From: JADJEI01 sp035328465
GTDB taxonomy: Bacteria; Bacteroidota; Ignavibacteria; Ignavibacteriales; Ignavibacteriaceae
DNA: 64,000 bases
Assembly (NCBI GenBank): GCA_035328465.1
Contig: DAOLIQ010000004.1
Location: 14,252 to 78,251 of the forward strand
Reading direction: 5' to 3'
How positions within the stretch are numbered: the stretch's first letter is position 1; every line of letters begins with the position of its first letter. The notes beneath the pieces are model-generated. The model made no database searches. It saw nothing but the letters and a program-made list of their open reading frames with translations, and was not told the origin of the DNA. This document shows, piece by piece, positions 44,776 through 53,800 of the stretch. The translations under genes were made by a program, and so were the position numbers.

Positions 44776-45116
44776 GTTCTTAAACGACAGAACTAAAAGT
44801 TCTGAAAATTAAGGAGGCTGTTCAAAAGTCTATTTTTATTACCCTGTTCTTTCCAAGGGGATATTTTAAGTTCAAGCGCCATACAAAGATGACTTGAAAA
44901 TCAAAATTAATGATTCTGATTAAAATTCAATGGAATGGTAATTCCAACACTTATGAACAGCCTTATCTTTTTTTTATATCACAACGTGGAATTTTTTGTT
45001 CACTAATTTTAATATTGAACTGCATTAATCAGGTAATTAAATAAGTTCCTGCAATGCTTTCTTCACATTTAGGTTGAACTAATATTTCAAAATTAAAAAT
45101 TCCGATATGGTTCAAA
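44776..45116. other. 341-base gene-free stretch holding a hairpin and a MITE-like element
   Basis: CAGAACT at 44788-44794 pairs with AGTTCTG at 44798-44804, 13 bases after the DUF2911 stop. The MITE-like element at 44815-44963 follows. The last 150 bases before the TIGR03790 gene carry AT-rich DNA with no clear promoter box. Confidence 0.5.
44815..44963. mobile_element. MITE-like element with 15-bp terminal inverted repeats
   Basis: AGGCTGTTCAAAAGT (44815-44829) and ACTTATGAACAGCCT (44949-44963) are reverse complements with one mismatch, 149 bp in all. The interior has no gene and contains ATTAAT/ATGGAATGG short mirrored stretches. The right end is followed by a run of eight T's, so it may also end transcription. 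A GAACAGCCTC motif identical to part of the terminus occurs at 21988-21997. Confidence 0.5.
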
Positions 45117-46598
45117 ATGAAGTTGATTGATTCATTAAAAATTTTCTCGATTTTATTATTGACCACCTGTATAAATTTATTTTCACAGGATACAACTTCA
45201 GTAGCTGTTATTTACAATATCAACTCACAGGTGAGCACTGAAATTGCAAATTATTACGCTTCCAAAAGAAATATCCCCTCCTTTTATTTGCTTGGTATTA
45301 ACTGTGTCACTGATGAAGTAATTGATAGAGATTACTACAATCAGTATATCCGAGATGTTGTTCGATATCAAATTGAAAGCCGAGGACTAAAAAATAAAAT
45401 AAGATATTTAGTGACGACAAAAGGAATGCCTCTAAAAATAAAATCCACCCCGGACCAATGTCAAACCGTTCAACCTGGCGGAGGTTCAATCGAATCTTTT
45501 CTTTGTTTACTATTTGATGATCTTGACGATTACTGCGGGGGTTTGGTCGAAAATCTTTATTATAAAGATAATGCTGTTTTTAATAGCTTCGAATTTGATT
45601 ATAAAAAATATTGCCCTGATACGATGACTGCTAAAATTTCTTACCTATCTAGTCGTCTGGATGCATATACAATTGAAGATGTAAAATCAATGATTGACCG
45701 GGGACTGAGCGTTGACCTTAGTTTGACTGGAAAGATTATTTTAGATCGCGACCCTTCTATTAGTTATGATCGAATGATAGAAGCAAATAATAATCTCACA
45801 AATCTTGGATACGCTTCAAATTTAGTTTTTGATAATTCGAGCCTAAATATTACTTCTGTTGGTTCGAATCAAAAAGCAATTGGTTATTGCGGTAATGGCA
45901 GTCACGCTTCTGTAAATCCCTTCATGGGGTGGGACCCATCTATTGGATATTTGGGTGGTGCAAACTTTTTATGGGAGAACGGCGCTGCATTTTCGACTTA
46001 TGAAAGCTTCAACGCCAATAGTTTTTACTACCAGGATAATGGATGCGATTTCGGTGGAGGAAATGGGCAATTACTCGGGCACGTTGCACGTCAAAATTTA
46101 ATCGCAGATTTTATTCAGGATGGAGGAACTGTTGCTGTTGGCAATGTTTATGAACCTTCAGCTCATAATATTTTAGATGAATCAATCTTTTTTGCCCGAT
46201 ATCTCGAAGGGCATTATTTTATTGATGCAGCTTATATGTCTTTACCTTTGCTTAGATTTCAAAATGTTGTCATTGGCGACCCACTTTGTTTAATAAGCAA
46301 TAAAATTCATGGCAATGGAGAAATTGTAATTAACGAAGATTTTGAGCTTCTTCAGAACTATCCGAATCCATTTACCAACGTTACCACCATCAATATCTAT
46401 CTGAAATTTGCAGGAAATGTTAGAATTCAAATAATAAATACTCTTGGCGAGTTGGTGGGCGAGTTGGTAAATAGCTTAATGACTTCTGGAAATCACCAAA
46501 TAACTTTTGCCCCAAAAAATCTGGCATCGGGCACATATCTTTGCGCACTCATATTTGATGGCAGGATAAAATCGATAAAAATTACTCTGTTGAAATAG
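45117..46598 (+). CDS. TIGR03790-type secreted protein with T9SS sorting domain
   Basis: A 493-residue protein with a signal peptide (to about NLFSQ). The body matches the TIGR03790 group: VAVIYNINSQVSTEIANYYASKRNIP near the N terminus, then IRYLVTTKGMPLKI, and DGGTVAVGNVYEPSAHNILDESIFFARYLEGHYF in the C-terminal half. The last 80 residues are a T9SS sorting domain (LQNYPNPFTNVTTINIYL and KSIKITLLK), whose motif departs from FNP to FTN. Its function is unknown. It has no ribosome site and stands alone. Confidence 0.82.
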   Translation: MKLIDSLKIFSILLLTTCINLFSQDTTSVAVIYNINSQVSTEIANYYASKRNIPSFYLLGINCVTDEVIDRDYYNQYIRDVVRYQIESRGLKNKIRYLVTTKGMPLKIKSTPDQCQTVQPGGGSIESFLCLLFDDLDDYCGGLVENLYYKDNAVFNSFEFDYKKYCPDTMTAKISYLSSRLDAYTIEDVKSMIDRGLSVDLSLTGKIILDRDPSISYDRMIEANNNLTNLGYASNLVFDNSSLNITSVGSNQKAIGYCGNGSHASVNPFMGWDPSIGYLGGANFLWENGAAFSTYESFNANSFYYQDNGCDFGGGNGQLLGHVARQNLIADFIQDGGTVAVGNVYEPSAHNILDESIFFARYLEGHYFIDAAYMSLPLLRFQNVVIGDPLCLISNKIHGNGEIVINEDFELLQNYPNPFTNVTTINIYLKFAGNVRIQIINTLGELVGELVNSLMTSGNHQITFAPKNLASGTYLCALIFDGRIKSIKITLLK

Positions 46599-46691
46599 TT
46601 TTAAATCCCGGTTGAATCAACTTTGACCAAAATACTTAAAAAGTCAGATATTTATGAATTCCCGCTACTACTTTAGATTGAATTTTGATCG

Positions 46692-46722
46692 TTGATGTCT
46701 TACTCTGTTAAGCCTATCTTTG
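46692..46722 (+). promoter_or_regulatory. Bacteroidota-type promoter of the RlpA-like gene
   Basis: TTG at 46692-46694, a 20-base spacer and TATCTTTG at 46715-46722 match the TTTG-N19-21-TAnnTTTG promoter used by the Bacteroidota primary sigma factor. It lies 38 bases before the TTG start of the gene. This is the best such match I saw in the window. Confidence 0.5.
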
Positions 46723-46760
46723 AGTATTAAAAATAAGAATTAAAATATCTGAGGTATTTA

Positions 46761-47255
46761 TTGAATAAAATATTAAAGTTGTTCCTATCCGCACTATTGA
46801 TTGCATTTGTTGGATTCACGATTGTCAAAAGTGATAATAATATCAAGATAGAAGAAGAATATAGCCAGGATTCAATTAACGCGGATGAAGAAACAAATTT
46901 AGTTAATACTACTATGGTAGATTTTATTCCTAGGGGTGAAATGAAAGCGTCATGGTACGGACCTAAATTTCACGGTAAATCTACCGCCAATGGTGAAATT
47001 TATGATCAGATGGCATTTACTGCCGCACATAAAAGCTTAAAATTCGGCACTTTATTGAGATTAACAAACTTAAAAAATGGAAAATCAGTAGTAGTAAGAA
47101 TTAATGATAGAGGACCATACATTCATGGCAGAGACCTTGATCTATCCAAAGCTGCGGCCGAATCTTTAGAAATGGTGAACCGCGGAGTTATAAAAATTAA
47201 AGTGGAAGAAATAAGAATAAAAGGCTTGAGCAATCCGGTCGTTGCGGTTAATTAA
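46761..47255 (+). CDS. RlpA-family double-psi beta-barrel protein
   Basis: A 164-residue protein starting at TTG with GAGGT 6 bases upstream. A hydrophobic N terminus (about 6-20) should export it, followed by an acidic linker (NADEETNLVN). The RlpA domain covers about 60-150 with ASWYGPKFHGKSTANGEIYDQ, FGTLLRLTNLKNGKSVVVRINDRGPYIHGRDLDLS. RlpA proteins bind or cleave peptidoglycan lacking stem peptides during cell division. It has no SPOR domain and no lipobox, unlike E. coli RlpA. A strong terminator follows and the gene is probably alone. Confidence 0.88.
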   Translation: MNKILKLFLSALLIAFVGFTIVKSDNNIKIEEEYSQDSINADEETNLVNTTMVDFIPRGEMKASWYGPKFHGKSTANGEIYDQMAFTAAHKSLKFGTLLRLTNLKNGKSVVVRINDRGPYIHGRDLDLSKAAAESLEMVNRGVIKIKVEEIRIKGLSNPVVAVN

Positions 47256-47274
47256 ATAAGTTTTCTTTATTGAA

Positions 47275-47307
47275 AAATAGCCCGTTTATTCGGGCTATTT
47301 CTATTTT
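47275..47307 (+). terminator. Intrinsic terminator after the RlpA-like gene
   Basis: AAATAGCCCG (47275-47284) and CGGGCTATTT (47291-47300) form a perfect 10-bp stem with a TTTATT loop, followed by CTATTTT. An A run on the other side could let it work on both strands, ending the gpsA transcript too. Confidence 0.85.
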
Positions 47308-47363
47308 AAAACTTAATTTTCCGGGGATGAATTAGTTATAACCCGAAAAAGTAGATTTATTCA

Positions 47364-48359
47364 TCATTCCATCTTCATATCACGAGTCATTAAATCAAGC
47401 GTAGCTTTTATTGGGTCTTTATCTTCGAACAAGATTCTATACACTTCGGTTGTAATGGGAGTTTCAACATTGTATTTTTTTGCCAGTTCAGAAGCTGACT
47501 TACTAGTTTGAACACCTTCTGCAACCATCTCCATGTTCATTAAAATATCTTTCAATTTTTTGCCGGCGCCAATTTGCTCTCCAACAAAACGGTTTCGGCT
47601 GTGTCTGCTCATACAGGTGACGATTAAATCACCCATTCCCGACAAACCTGCAAAAGTTTCAGCAAGTGCTCCCATTGCAAGACCCAAACGGGAAATCTCT
47701 GCAACGCCACGAGTCATTATTGCTGCTTTTGTATTATCTCCATATTTCGCTCCATCAATAATCCCAGCTCCGATTGCAATTACATTTTTAAATGAACCGC
47801 CAAGTTCAACTCCTAGAATGTCAGTTGATGAATAGACTCTGAAATATGGAGTCATAAAAGCTACTTGGATTAGTTTGGATGTTTCATGATTTTTTGACGC
47901 AGCAACGACTGCAGTGGGAATTTTCCGGCTGACTTCTTCAGCATGGCTGGGACCGGAAAGCACCGCAATTTGGTTCTCATCCAATTCTGCAATTTCATCT
48001 TTAAGCATTTGAGACATTGTCATAAGTGAGTTGTTCTCAATTCCTTTTGCAACGCTCAGCAAAATTGTATTTTTAATTTCACTAAAATCAATTTGATGAA
48101 TAACACTTCTCAAAAATTGAGAAGGAACGGCAAGTACAAGTACCTGTTTTTTATTTACCGCTTCGCTAAGGTTATGTGTAATTATTATTTCTGATGGGAT
48201 TTGAATACCGGGCAGATAAATTTGGTTAGTTCTATTTTTACTAAGGAGTTTTGCGTAGCTGCTTTTATATTCCCATAGAGTAACTTCATGCCCATTATTA
48301 TGCAGAAGTATTGCCAGCGTTGTTCCCCAGCCACCAGCACCAAGGACAGAGATTTTCAT
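47364..48359 (-). CDS. gpsA: Glycerol-3-phosphate dehydrogenase (NAD(P)+)
   Basis: A 331-residue cytoplasmic enzyme of normal GpsA length. The nucleotide motif is GAGGWGTTLAILL, a conserved stretch is SVAKGIEN, and the catalytic lysine region is GGSFKNVIAIGAGI, with GLSGMGDLIVTC and SRNRFVGEQIGAG further on. It makes sn-glycerol-3-phosphate for phospholipids. Its start is 12 bases after the plsY stop, so the pair forms an operon in which the second enzyme supplies the substrate of the first. Confidence 0.97.
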   Translation of the reverse strand: MKISVLGAGGWGTTLAILLHNNGHEVTLWEYKSSYAKLLSKNRTNQIYLPGIQIPSEIIITHNLSEAVNKKQVLVLAVPSQFLRSVIHQIDFSEIKNTILLSVAKGIENNSLMTMSQMLKDEIAELDENQIAVLSGPSHAEEVSRKIPTAVVAASKNHETSKLIQVAFMTPYFRVYSSTDILGVELGGSFKNVIAIGAGIIDGAKYGDNTKAAIMTRGVAEISRLGLAMGALAETFAGLSGMGDLIVTCMSRHSRNRFVGEQIGAGKKLKDILMNMEMVAEGVQTSKSASELAKKYNVETPITTEVYRILFEDKDPIKATLDLMTRDMKME

Positions 48360-48371
48360 TATTATTAAGAT

Positions 48372-49034
48372 TTAACTTTTTTTGGAGAAGCTAAGTTTGT
48401 TTTCGTTCCCATTTAAAATACGGACAATGTTTTTTCTATGATTAAAAATCACAAAAAGAGATACAAAAACTACAAATGGCAATAGAGTATCATAACCTTG
48501 TATATCAACATTGAAAATATTTTCGCGAATTATTAATGCAAGCGGAACGGCAACAGCTCCCAAAATCGAACCAAGAGAAACATATTTAGAAATAGATACT
48601 ACTACTATAAAAACGCCCACAGCAATTAACATATCAACAGTAACTATCATCAAAAGCATACCTAATGCAGTTGCAATTCCTTTACCTCCCTTGAATCCTG
48701 CAAAAACAGTCCATACATGTCCGATAACAGCGGCAATGCCAGCTATAATCTGAACCAATGTAAAATCATCAAAAGGTGTAGCATTTTCAAATGGAAAGTT
48801 GCCATAATGAAGTCTTGCTATAACGATTACAGAAATAACACCTTTAAGAACATCAAGAAATATGACAAAGACTCCATGCTTCCATCCCAAAACTCTCATT
48901 ACGTTTGTTCCCCCAGCATTGCCGCTGCCGTGCTCACGTATGTCAATTCCTTTAACAGCTTTGCTGACTATTATGCTTGTAGGAATAGAACCGACGAGAT
49001 ATGAAAGAATGATGATTGCTGCAAGTAAAAACAT
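48372..49034 (-). CDS. plsY: Glycerol-3-phosphate acyltransferase PlsY
   Basis: A 220-residue inner-membrane protein with about five helices. The three PlsY motifs are present: GSIPTSIIVSK, SGNAGGTNVMRVLGWKHGV, and GHVWTVFAGFKGGKGIATALG. It uses acyl-phosphate to acylate glycerol-3-phosphate. AAGGT sits just before the ATG. It forms an operon with gpsA. The terminal segment (NENKLSFSKKS) is basic and cytoplasmic. Confidence 0.95.
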   Translation of the reverse strand: MFLLAAIIILSYLVGSIPTSIIVSKAVKGIDIREHGSGNAGGTNVMRVLGWKHGVFVIFLDVLKGVISVIVIARLHYGNFPFENATPFDDFTLVQIIAGIAAVIGHVWTVFAGFKGGKGIATALGMLLMIVTVDMLIAVGVFIVVVSISKYVSLGSILGAVAVPLALIIRENIFNVDIQGYDTLLPFVVFVSLFVIFNHRKNIVRILNGNENKLSFSKKS

Positions 49035-49249
49035 ATTTAAACCTTAAAATTTGATCAAAAACTAATCAGATTATCGCTAATATCCAAAAGTTTTTTAATG
49101 ATTAACTATTTCTAAAAAAGAATAATATTGAGTTAGATACTTCATCCAGCCCATAGATTCAAATTTAGTTTAATTCATTAAATGTGAAAGTGTTGTTTTA
49201 ATTTAAAAAATCATTGCCTATATTTGAAAATAAAAAAAGGAATTAAATA

Positions 49250-49414
49250 ATGGCAAAACAACAATCATTTGCTGATAAAGCAAAATCAAAAAAGAAACAA
49301 GATGGAGTCAACATTAAAGTGATTAAGACTGTCAAGACCGAAAAAGGTACATTCAAATTTCATGAACGTTTTGTACGTCTTGATGATGTCTCCAAAGTTT
49401 CGGAGATAAAATAA
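49250..49414 (+). CDS. Small basic protein (54 residues) with its own terminator
   Basis: ATG at 49250 follows AAAGGA, with a TATATTTG box (49219-49226) close to the TAnnTTTG element. The protein starts MAKQQSFADKAKSKKKQDG, continues with IKVIKTVKTEKGTFKFHERF and ends KVSEIK; about a quarter of its residues are lysine or arginine. A terminator begins 8 bases after the stop. I cannot name a function; a nucleic-acid or ribosome-associated role would fit its charge but is inferred. It shows all the marks of a real short gene. Confidence 0.8.
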   Translation: MAKQQSFADKAKSKKKQDGVNIKVIKTVKTEKGTFKFHERFVRLDDVSKVSEIK

Positions 49415-49421
49415 TTTGAAG

Positions 49422-49450
49422 AAGCGGTGATTGACCGCTTTTTCTTTTTA
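49422..49450 (+). terminator. Intrinsic terminator of the small basic-protein gene
   Basis: AAGCGGT (49422-49428) pairs with ACCGCTT (49434-49440) around a 5-base loop, followed by TTTCTTTTT. Confidence 0.85.
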
Positions 49451-49460
49451 TAGTAGAAAT

Positions 49461-49979
49461 TCATTCCTGCTCGAACAATTCAAGACTAACTGAACCCTCC
49501 AGGCGGAGTAGCTTTTCTTTCACTTCCAATCCTCCTGAATAACCTGTCAATTTTCCATTCTTACCAATTACTCTATGACATGGGATAACGATCGGTAATG
49601 GATTTAAACCCACTGTTCGCCCAACTGCTCGAAGCGTGTTTTTACCGCCGACTTTTTCTGCAATATGCTCGTAACTTTTTGTTTCACCCCACTTAATTTT
49701 AAGAATCTCATTCCAGACCTTTAATTGAAATTCTGTACCTTGAATATCAATAGAGACATCAAACTTTTTTCTTTTGCTTTCAAAGTATTCTTCTAATTGA
49801 ACGAAGATATCAAAAGTGTATGGATCATCGTTCCTGAGCTTTGTGGCATTTTTATAATTTGAAATTAGCTGCTTATTATTGATAACAATTTTTCGCAATC
49901 CTATCGGCGAGCTGATAATATCAAATCTGATTTTACCGATTACAGCCGATGAGATAAAAATATTTTCAAGGTTGTTCAT
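49461..49979 (-). CDS. ogt: Methylated-DNA-protein-cysteine methyltransferase
   Basis: A 172-residue DNA repair protein. The alkyl-acceptor cysteine is C134 in IPCHRVIG, preceded by VGLNPLPIV, and the DNA-binding helix-turn-helix has the arginine finger in KVGGKNTLRAVGRTVG. It removes O6-alkyl groups from guanine, and is used up in doing so. There is no N-terminal Ada domain. It is 42 bases after nfuA, on the same strand, so the two may be cotranscribed. Confidence 0.95.
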   Translation of the reverse strand: MNNLENIFISSAVIGKIRFDIISSPIGLRKIVINNKQLISNYKNATKLRNDDPYTFDIFVQLEEYFESKRKKFDVSIDIQGTEFQLKVWNEILKIKWGETKSYEHIAEKVGGKNTLRAVGRTVGLNPLPIVIPCHRVIGKNGKLTGYSGGLEVKEKLLRLEGSVSLELFEQE

Positions 49980-50021
49980 TTAGCAACGACAGAAAGACTA
50001 TTGTCTGATTTAATTAAATTT

Positions 50022-50561
50022 TTACCCGGGAACAACTTCAATTGCCGGATCAACATCTCGCTTCAGCAAACCTTCAATTGCGTTAAGTGTGCTGCTGATC
50101 GAACTCGGACAGCTTCCACATGCGCCTTGATATCTAATTGTAACCGTGAACCCTTCGACACTGAGAACCTCAAGCCCGCCGCCATCACCGGCAAGGGCAG
50201 GGCGAACCCGCTGATCTAAAATCTGATTGATCTGTTTTAAAAGAGCGTCCGTGTTTGCATCAAAGGTAATTTCTTTTTCAGCCGGAATAAGATTTTTGTT
50301 AAAAGATTTTAAAAAATTTATAAACGGTTTCTGAATTTGTCCCCAGCTTACATCTTTATTTTTTTCGATGGTGACAAACTTATCCATATAAAAAACTGAC
50401 TCTACACCTGTAATCTGAAAAATACCATTTGCAAATGGATCTTCAGCAGCCGATTCGGCAGTGGAGTATTGTCTTTTTTCATGATGAAGTAATTTCTCAC
50501 TCAATATAAATTTTAATGCTTGTGGGTTTGGTGTTAGATCAACATCTTGTACTATCAACAT
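50022..50561 (-). CDS. nfuA: NfuA-type Fe-S carrier
   Basis: A 179-residue protein with an N-terminal Nfu_N domain (about 1-90, opening MLIVQDVDLTPNPQALKFIL and containing GIFQITGVESVFYMDKFVTI) and a C-terminal NifU-like domain (about 100-179) with CGSC (C148, C151) in YQGACGSCPSS. It carries 4Fe-4S clusters to target enzymes. GGAGT lies nine bases upstream of the ATG. This is the standard two-domain Nfu form, and the C-x-x-C pair is complete. Confidence 0.95.
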   Translation of the reverse strand: MLIVQDVDLTPNPQALKFILSEKLLHHEKRQYSTAESAAEDPFANGIFQITGVESVFYMDKFVTIEKNKDVSWGQIQKPFINFLKSFNKNLIPAEKEITFDANTDALLKQINQILDQRVRPALAGDGGGLEVLSVEGFTVTIRYQGACGSCPSSISSTLNAIEGLLKRDVDPAIEVVPG

Positions 50562-50800
50562 TATTATTCAACTCCTATTTTTTTTCAAAATTAACTTAAG
50601 CAATTTAAAACTTCAAGTCGAATGTTTTTATATGAATTTTAGGTGTGTTTGATGAAAAAGGTTTCCTCTGCTAGCTGATCGATAAGACTGCTTTATAATT
50701 AGTAACTGTTCTTATAATATAATTTGTTGGTTTATGGTTGAATTACCTAATTGCTCAATTCTCTAAATGCTGAATCGCTAAATAGCTGGGTCCATTTATT

Positions 50801-50827
50801 CTCCTCCCGAAATAAATCCGGGAGGAG
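50801..50827 (-). terminator. GC-rich hairpin after the T9SS protease
   Basis: CTCCTCCCG (50801-50809) and CGGGAGGAG (50819-50827) form a perfect 9-bp stem with a 9-base loop, 27 bases after the minus-strand stop. No T run follows on that strand, so it may be a weak terminator or a 3' stabiliser. The next 240 bases up to nfuA are AT-rich with no gene, and a short degenerate AATTGCT/AATGCTGAAT/CGCTAAAT run sits at 50745-50785. Confidence 0.5.
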
Positions 50828-50853
50828 GGAATAGGGGATTGATTGATTCTTTA

Positions 50854-53800
50854 TTATTTCAGCAGCAGAAGTTTCCTAGACGAAACAAAATTCCCTGCTT
50901 CTAATCTGTAAATGTATGTACCGGAAGCAAGCTGCGATGCGTCAAACTGAACTTCGTAATAGCCAGGCTGTTTTTGTTCATTCACTAATGTTGTTACTTC
51001 ATTTCCGAGAATGTCGAAAATCTTTAATCTAACGGAAACATCCCGTCCAACACCTGTTTCAGGAATGGAATATTTAATTGTGGTAACAGGGTTGAAAGGA
51101 TTCGGAAAATTTTGATAAAGCGCATAATCCTTCGGCGCAGTTATTTCAGTTTCAATTTCTCTGCTGTATGATGCTTTGCCGTCAAAATCAATTTGCTTTA
51201 ACCGGTAATTATAACTGCCCACCTTCAAATTTTTATCGGAAAAAGAGTATGAACTCGGTTCGGTAGTAGTTCCTTTTCCTTTGATAAAAGAAACTTGTTC
51301 CCAATTGCTTCCCCCTTTCAATTTTCTTTCGATGGAAAAACCAGAGTTGTTTATCTCGGTAGCAGTTTTCCAATTTAAAGTAACTTGATTTCCTGAAACA
51401 TCAGCAGAAAGTGAGGTTAATTCAACAGGTATTTCGTTAGTAATAGTCATTGTAACTGGAACAGTTACCGTAGGATTATTAGGATCGTTGCTGTTTATTA
51501 CCATATCCATTGAATAATCACCAAGTGGAAAATCCTCTGAAACAAACATAAGTTCAACCGCCACGTTTCCACCGTTATAAATAGTACCTGAAGTTATTCC
51601 TGTCGAAAGCCAATCGGGATCAGCAGAGATTAGAACTGCAAGTGAATTGTGAACATAAGTTGCATTGTTAGCTACTTGCAGACCATCTGTTCCGGTTTCA
51701 TTTTCAATTCCTATTGTAGCGGAATTAAGTGTACCGGATAGATTATTATAGTAGAAATAAATCTTTCCATTTTGTTTTATAACTAATTGAAAAGTGTATG
51801 AGCCTGTTGTCGGGTAATGCTGCCAGTTAGTGTATTGAACACTAAACTGATCTGCGTCGGCTTTGTAATGCACTGTGCCTTGATTGCTTCCATCAAGATC
51901 ATCCCAGAAAGGACAGATAATTTTATTAGGAAGATTTGATGAAGGGATGGGGTCATTATCATAGTATAAATCTGAGATTGATCCGAAAGAAACAAAACCG
52001 TTTGTATGAACATAAATCTGATTGTACGCAACGCCATAAAATTCAAAACTGAATGGGAGTGTTATTGGACCCGCATAACCATCATCAAGGCTTCCGCCCC
52101 AGCTTGTAATTTGCGTTCCGGTTGATGAAATATCATTCCATAAATATTCGGGACCGTTTGGATCATCAGAATCAATCCACTTGTAACCAAAGTTATCAGG
52201 ACCGCCGCTGCCATCAATGCTGACACCGTTAAAAGTTTGCGGCTCATCTTTCGATCCGTGATTTTCTAAATTATTTTTTTGAATACTGAATGGAATGACT
52301 CTCATCTGCAAAACATTTCCGGGGAATGAATTATTTTCAAGAGAAATATTGAAATCAAGTGTCGATGGATTTAACGAAGTATTAGAAATGAAAACCGTGT
52401 CAACATCTGAAGACAGTGGAAGAACATCTTTGTGAATAGAATCCGGGGTCACAGAAATTTCAGGAACATCAAGTGTGGTTGTGTTTGGTGAGTTTGAAAC
52501 ATCGGACCAATTGTACCAGAAATCTCTTGAACGAATCGCAAAATAATATTGAGAATTAAAATCCAATCCGTTAATTGTAAGGATTTCGGGAGTGCCGGCT
52601 GGTGAAGGGTTCCCGGGAAAAGGATAGGGGGTGGCTGAATTAAAAGTGTTTGTATCAGTAATTGCTGAATTTGAATAACGTACATCATAAACTTTCACTC
52701 CGCCGAAAGAAGTATCGGACGGTGCCGTCCAGCTAAGAGTAACATTATTTGAAGTAACATCAATAACTTCAAGATCAGTAATTGTAGAAGGTGGAATAGA
52801 ATCAGGATCACCAATAGTCGGGTCCCATCCATCCAGTACTAATGCGCCGGTATTATCAGGATCGAGCCAGTCTTTTAGCCGCGTGGAAGGGGTTGTGCCA
52901 TTATTCCATGACATCGAGAATTTTCCATATTGATCTGACTTATCGGAAGCAGTGCAAGAAGAAGGACCGCCGTGCAACTGTCCTACAATTCTATGATTCT
53001 GATCATAAATTGGTGAGCCGGAAGAACCGGGTTCTGTAACTCCCAAAGAACCATCAGGCTGCCAGCGAACTCTCCAGTGAGAATTTGGCGGTGTTCCGCT
53101 CCACGTATCGTTTTCAAAAGGCTGAAGAGAAATTGAGATTTTTTTAATATCGCCCGAAGGATGGTGGATACCTGCGCCGGAAGTTGCGGGCTCATCTATT
53201 GCGCTCCAGCCGGCATAGTGAACATAATAAGTATCAGGCACAGCTTCATTTAGAAGTAATAATCCGAAATCCGAATCAGAATTATTTGCTTTAAGTGTTG
53301 TGCCCTGCACGGTATAGTTTAATGGTCCATCAATGTTATTGCAGTTCGGACTTTCATAATTGAACATGATAATCCAATCATCACTTCCGCCAAGACAGTG
53401 ATTTGCAGTAAGAAAATATGGGGTGAGATCAACCCTGACATTATTAACCAAACTGCCGGAACATAATCTGAAACCCCCACCTGTTAAAATGATAGCAGCG
53501 GCTCTTTTTTCATTCTGCCAGAGATCACCTTCGGGGCAATTAACATTGATATTGCAAGAACCAGACTCGCCAAAATCATCACTTTGCTTTAAATGATTAA
53601 AAATATCCTTATAACCATGAACAACTCGCGAGATACTGATTATGCCGGGTGATTCAACAACCGCTGGTTCAAAATATTCGAGGGTAACTTCATCGCCTCG
53701 AGTTAAACCAGTAGCAAATTTTCCATTCTCCTTATTATTTGATTTGGTAAATCCGCCGATTACTTCCTTTCTTTCTTTATTATAAAGATAAAGTACAGCC

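Noticed and set aside
44815..44963. Full insertion sequence
   Set aside because: The 149-bp element has inverted ends but no transposase frame, so it can only be a MITE-like copy.
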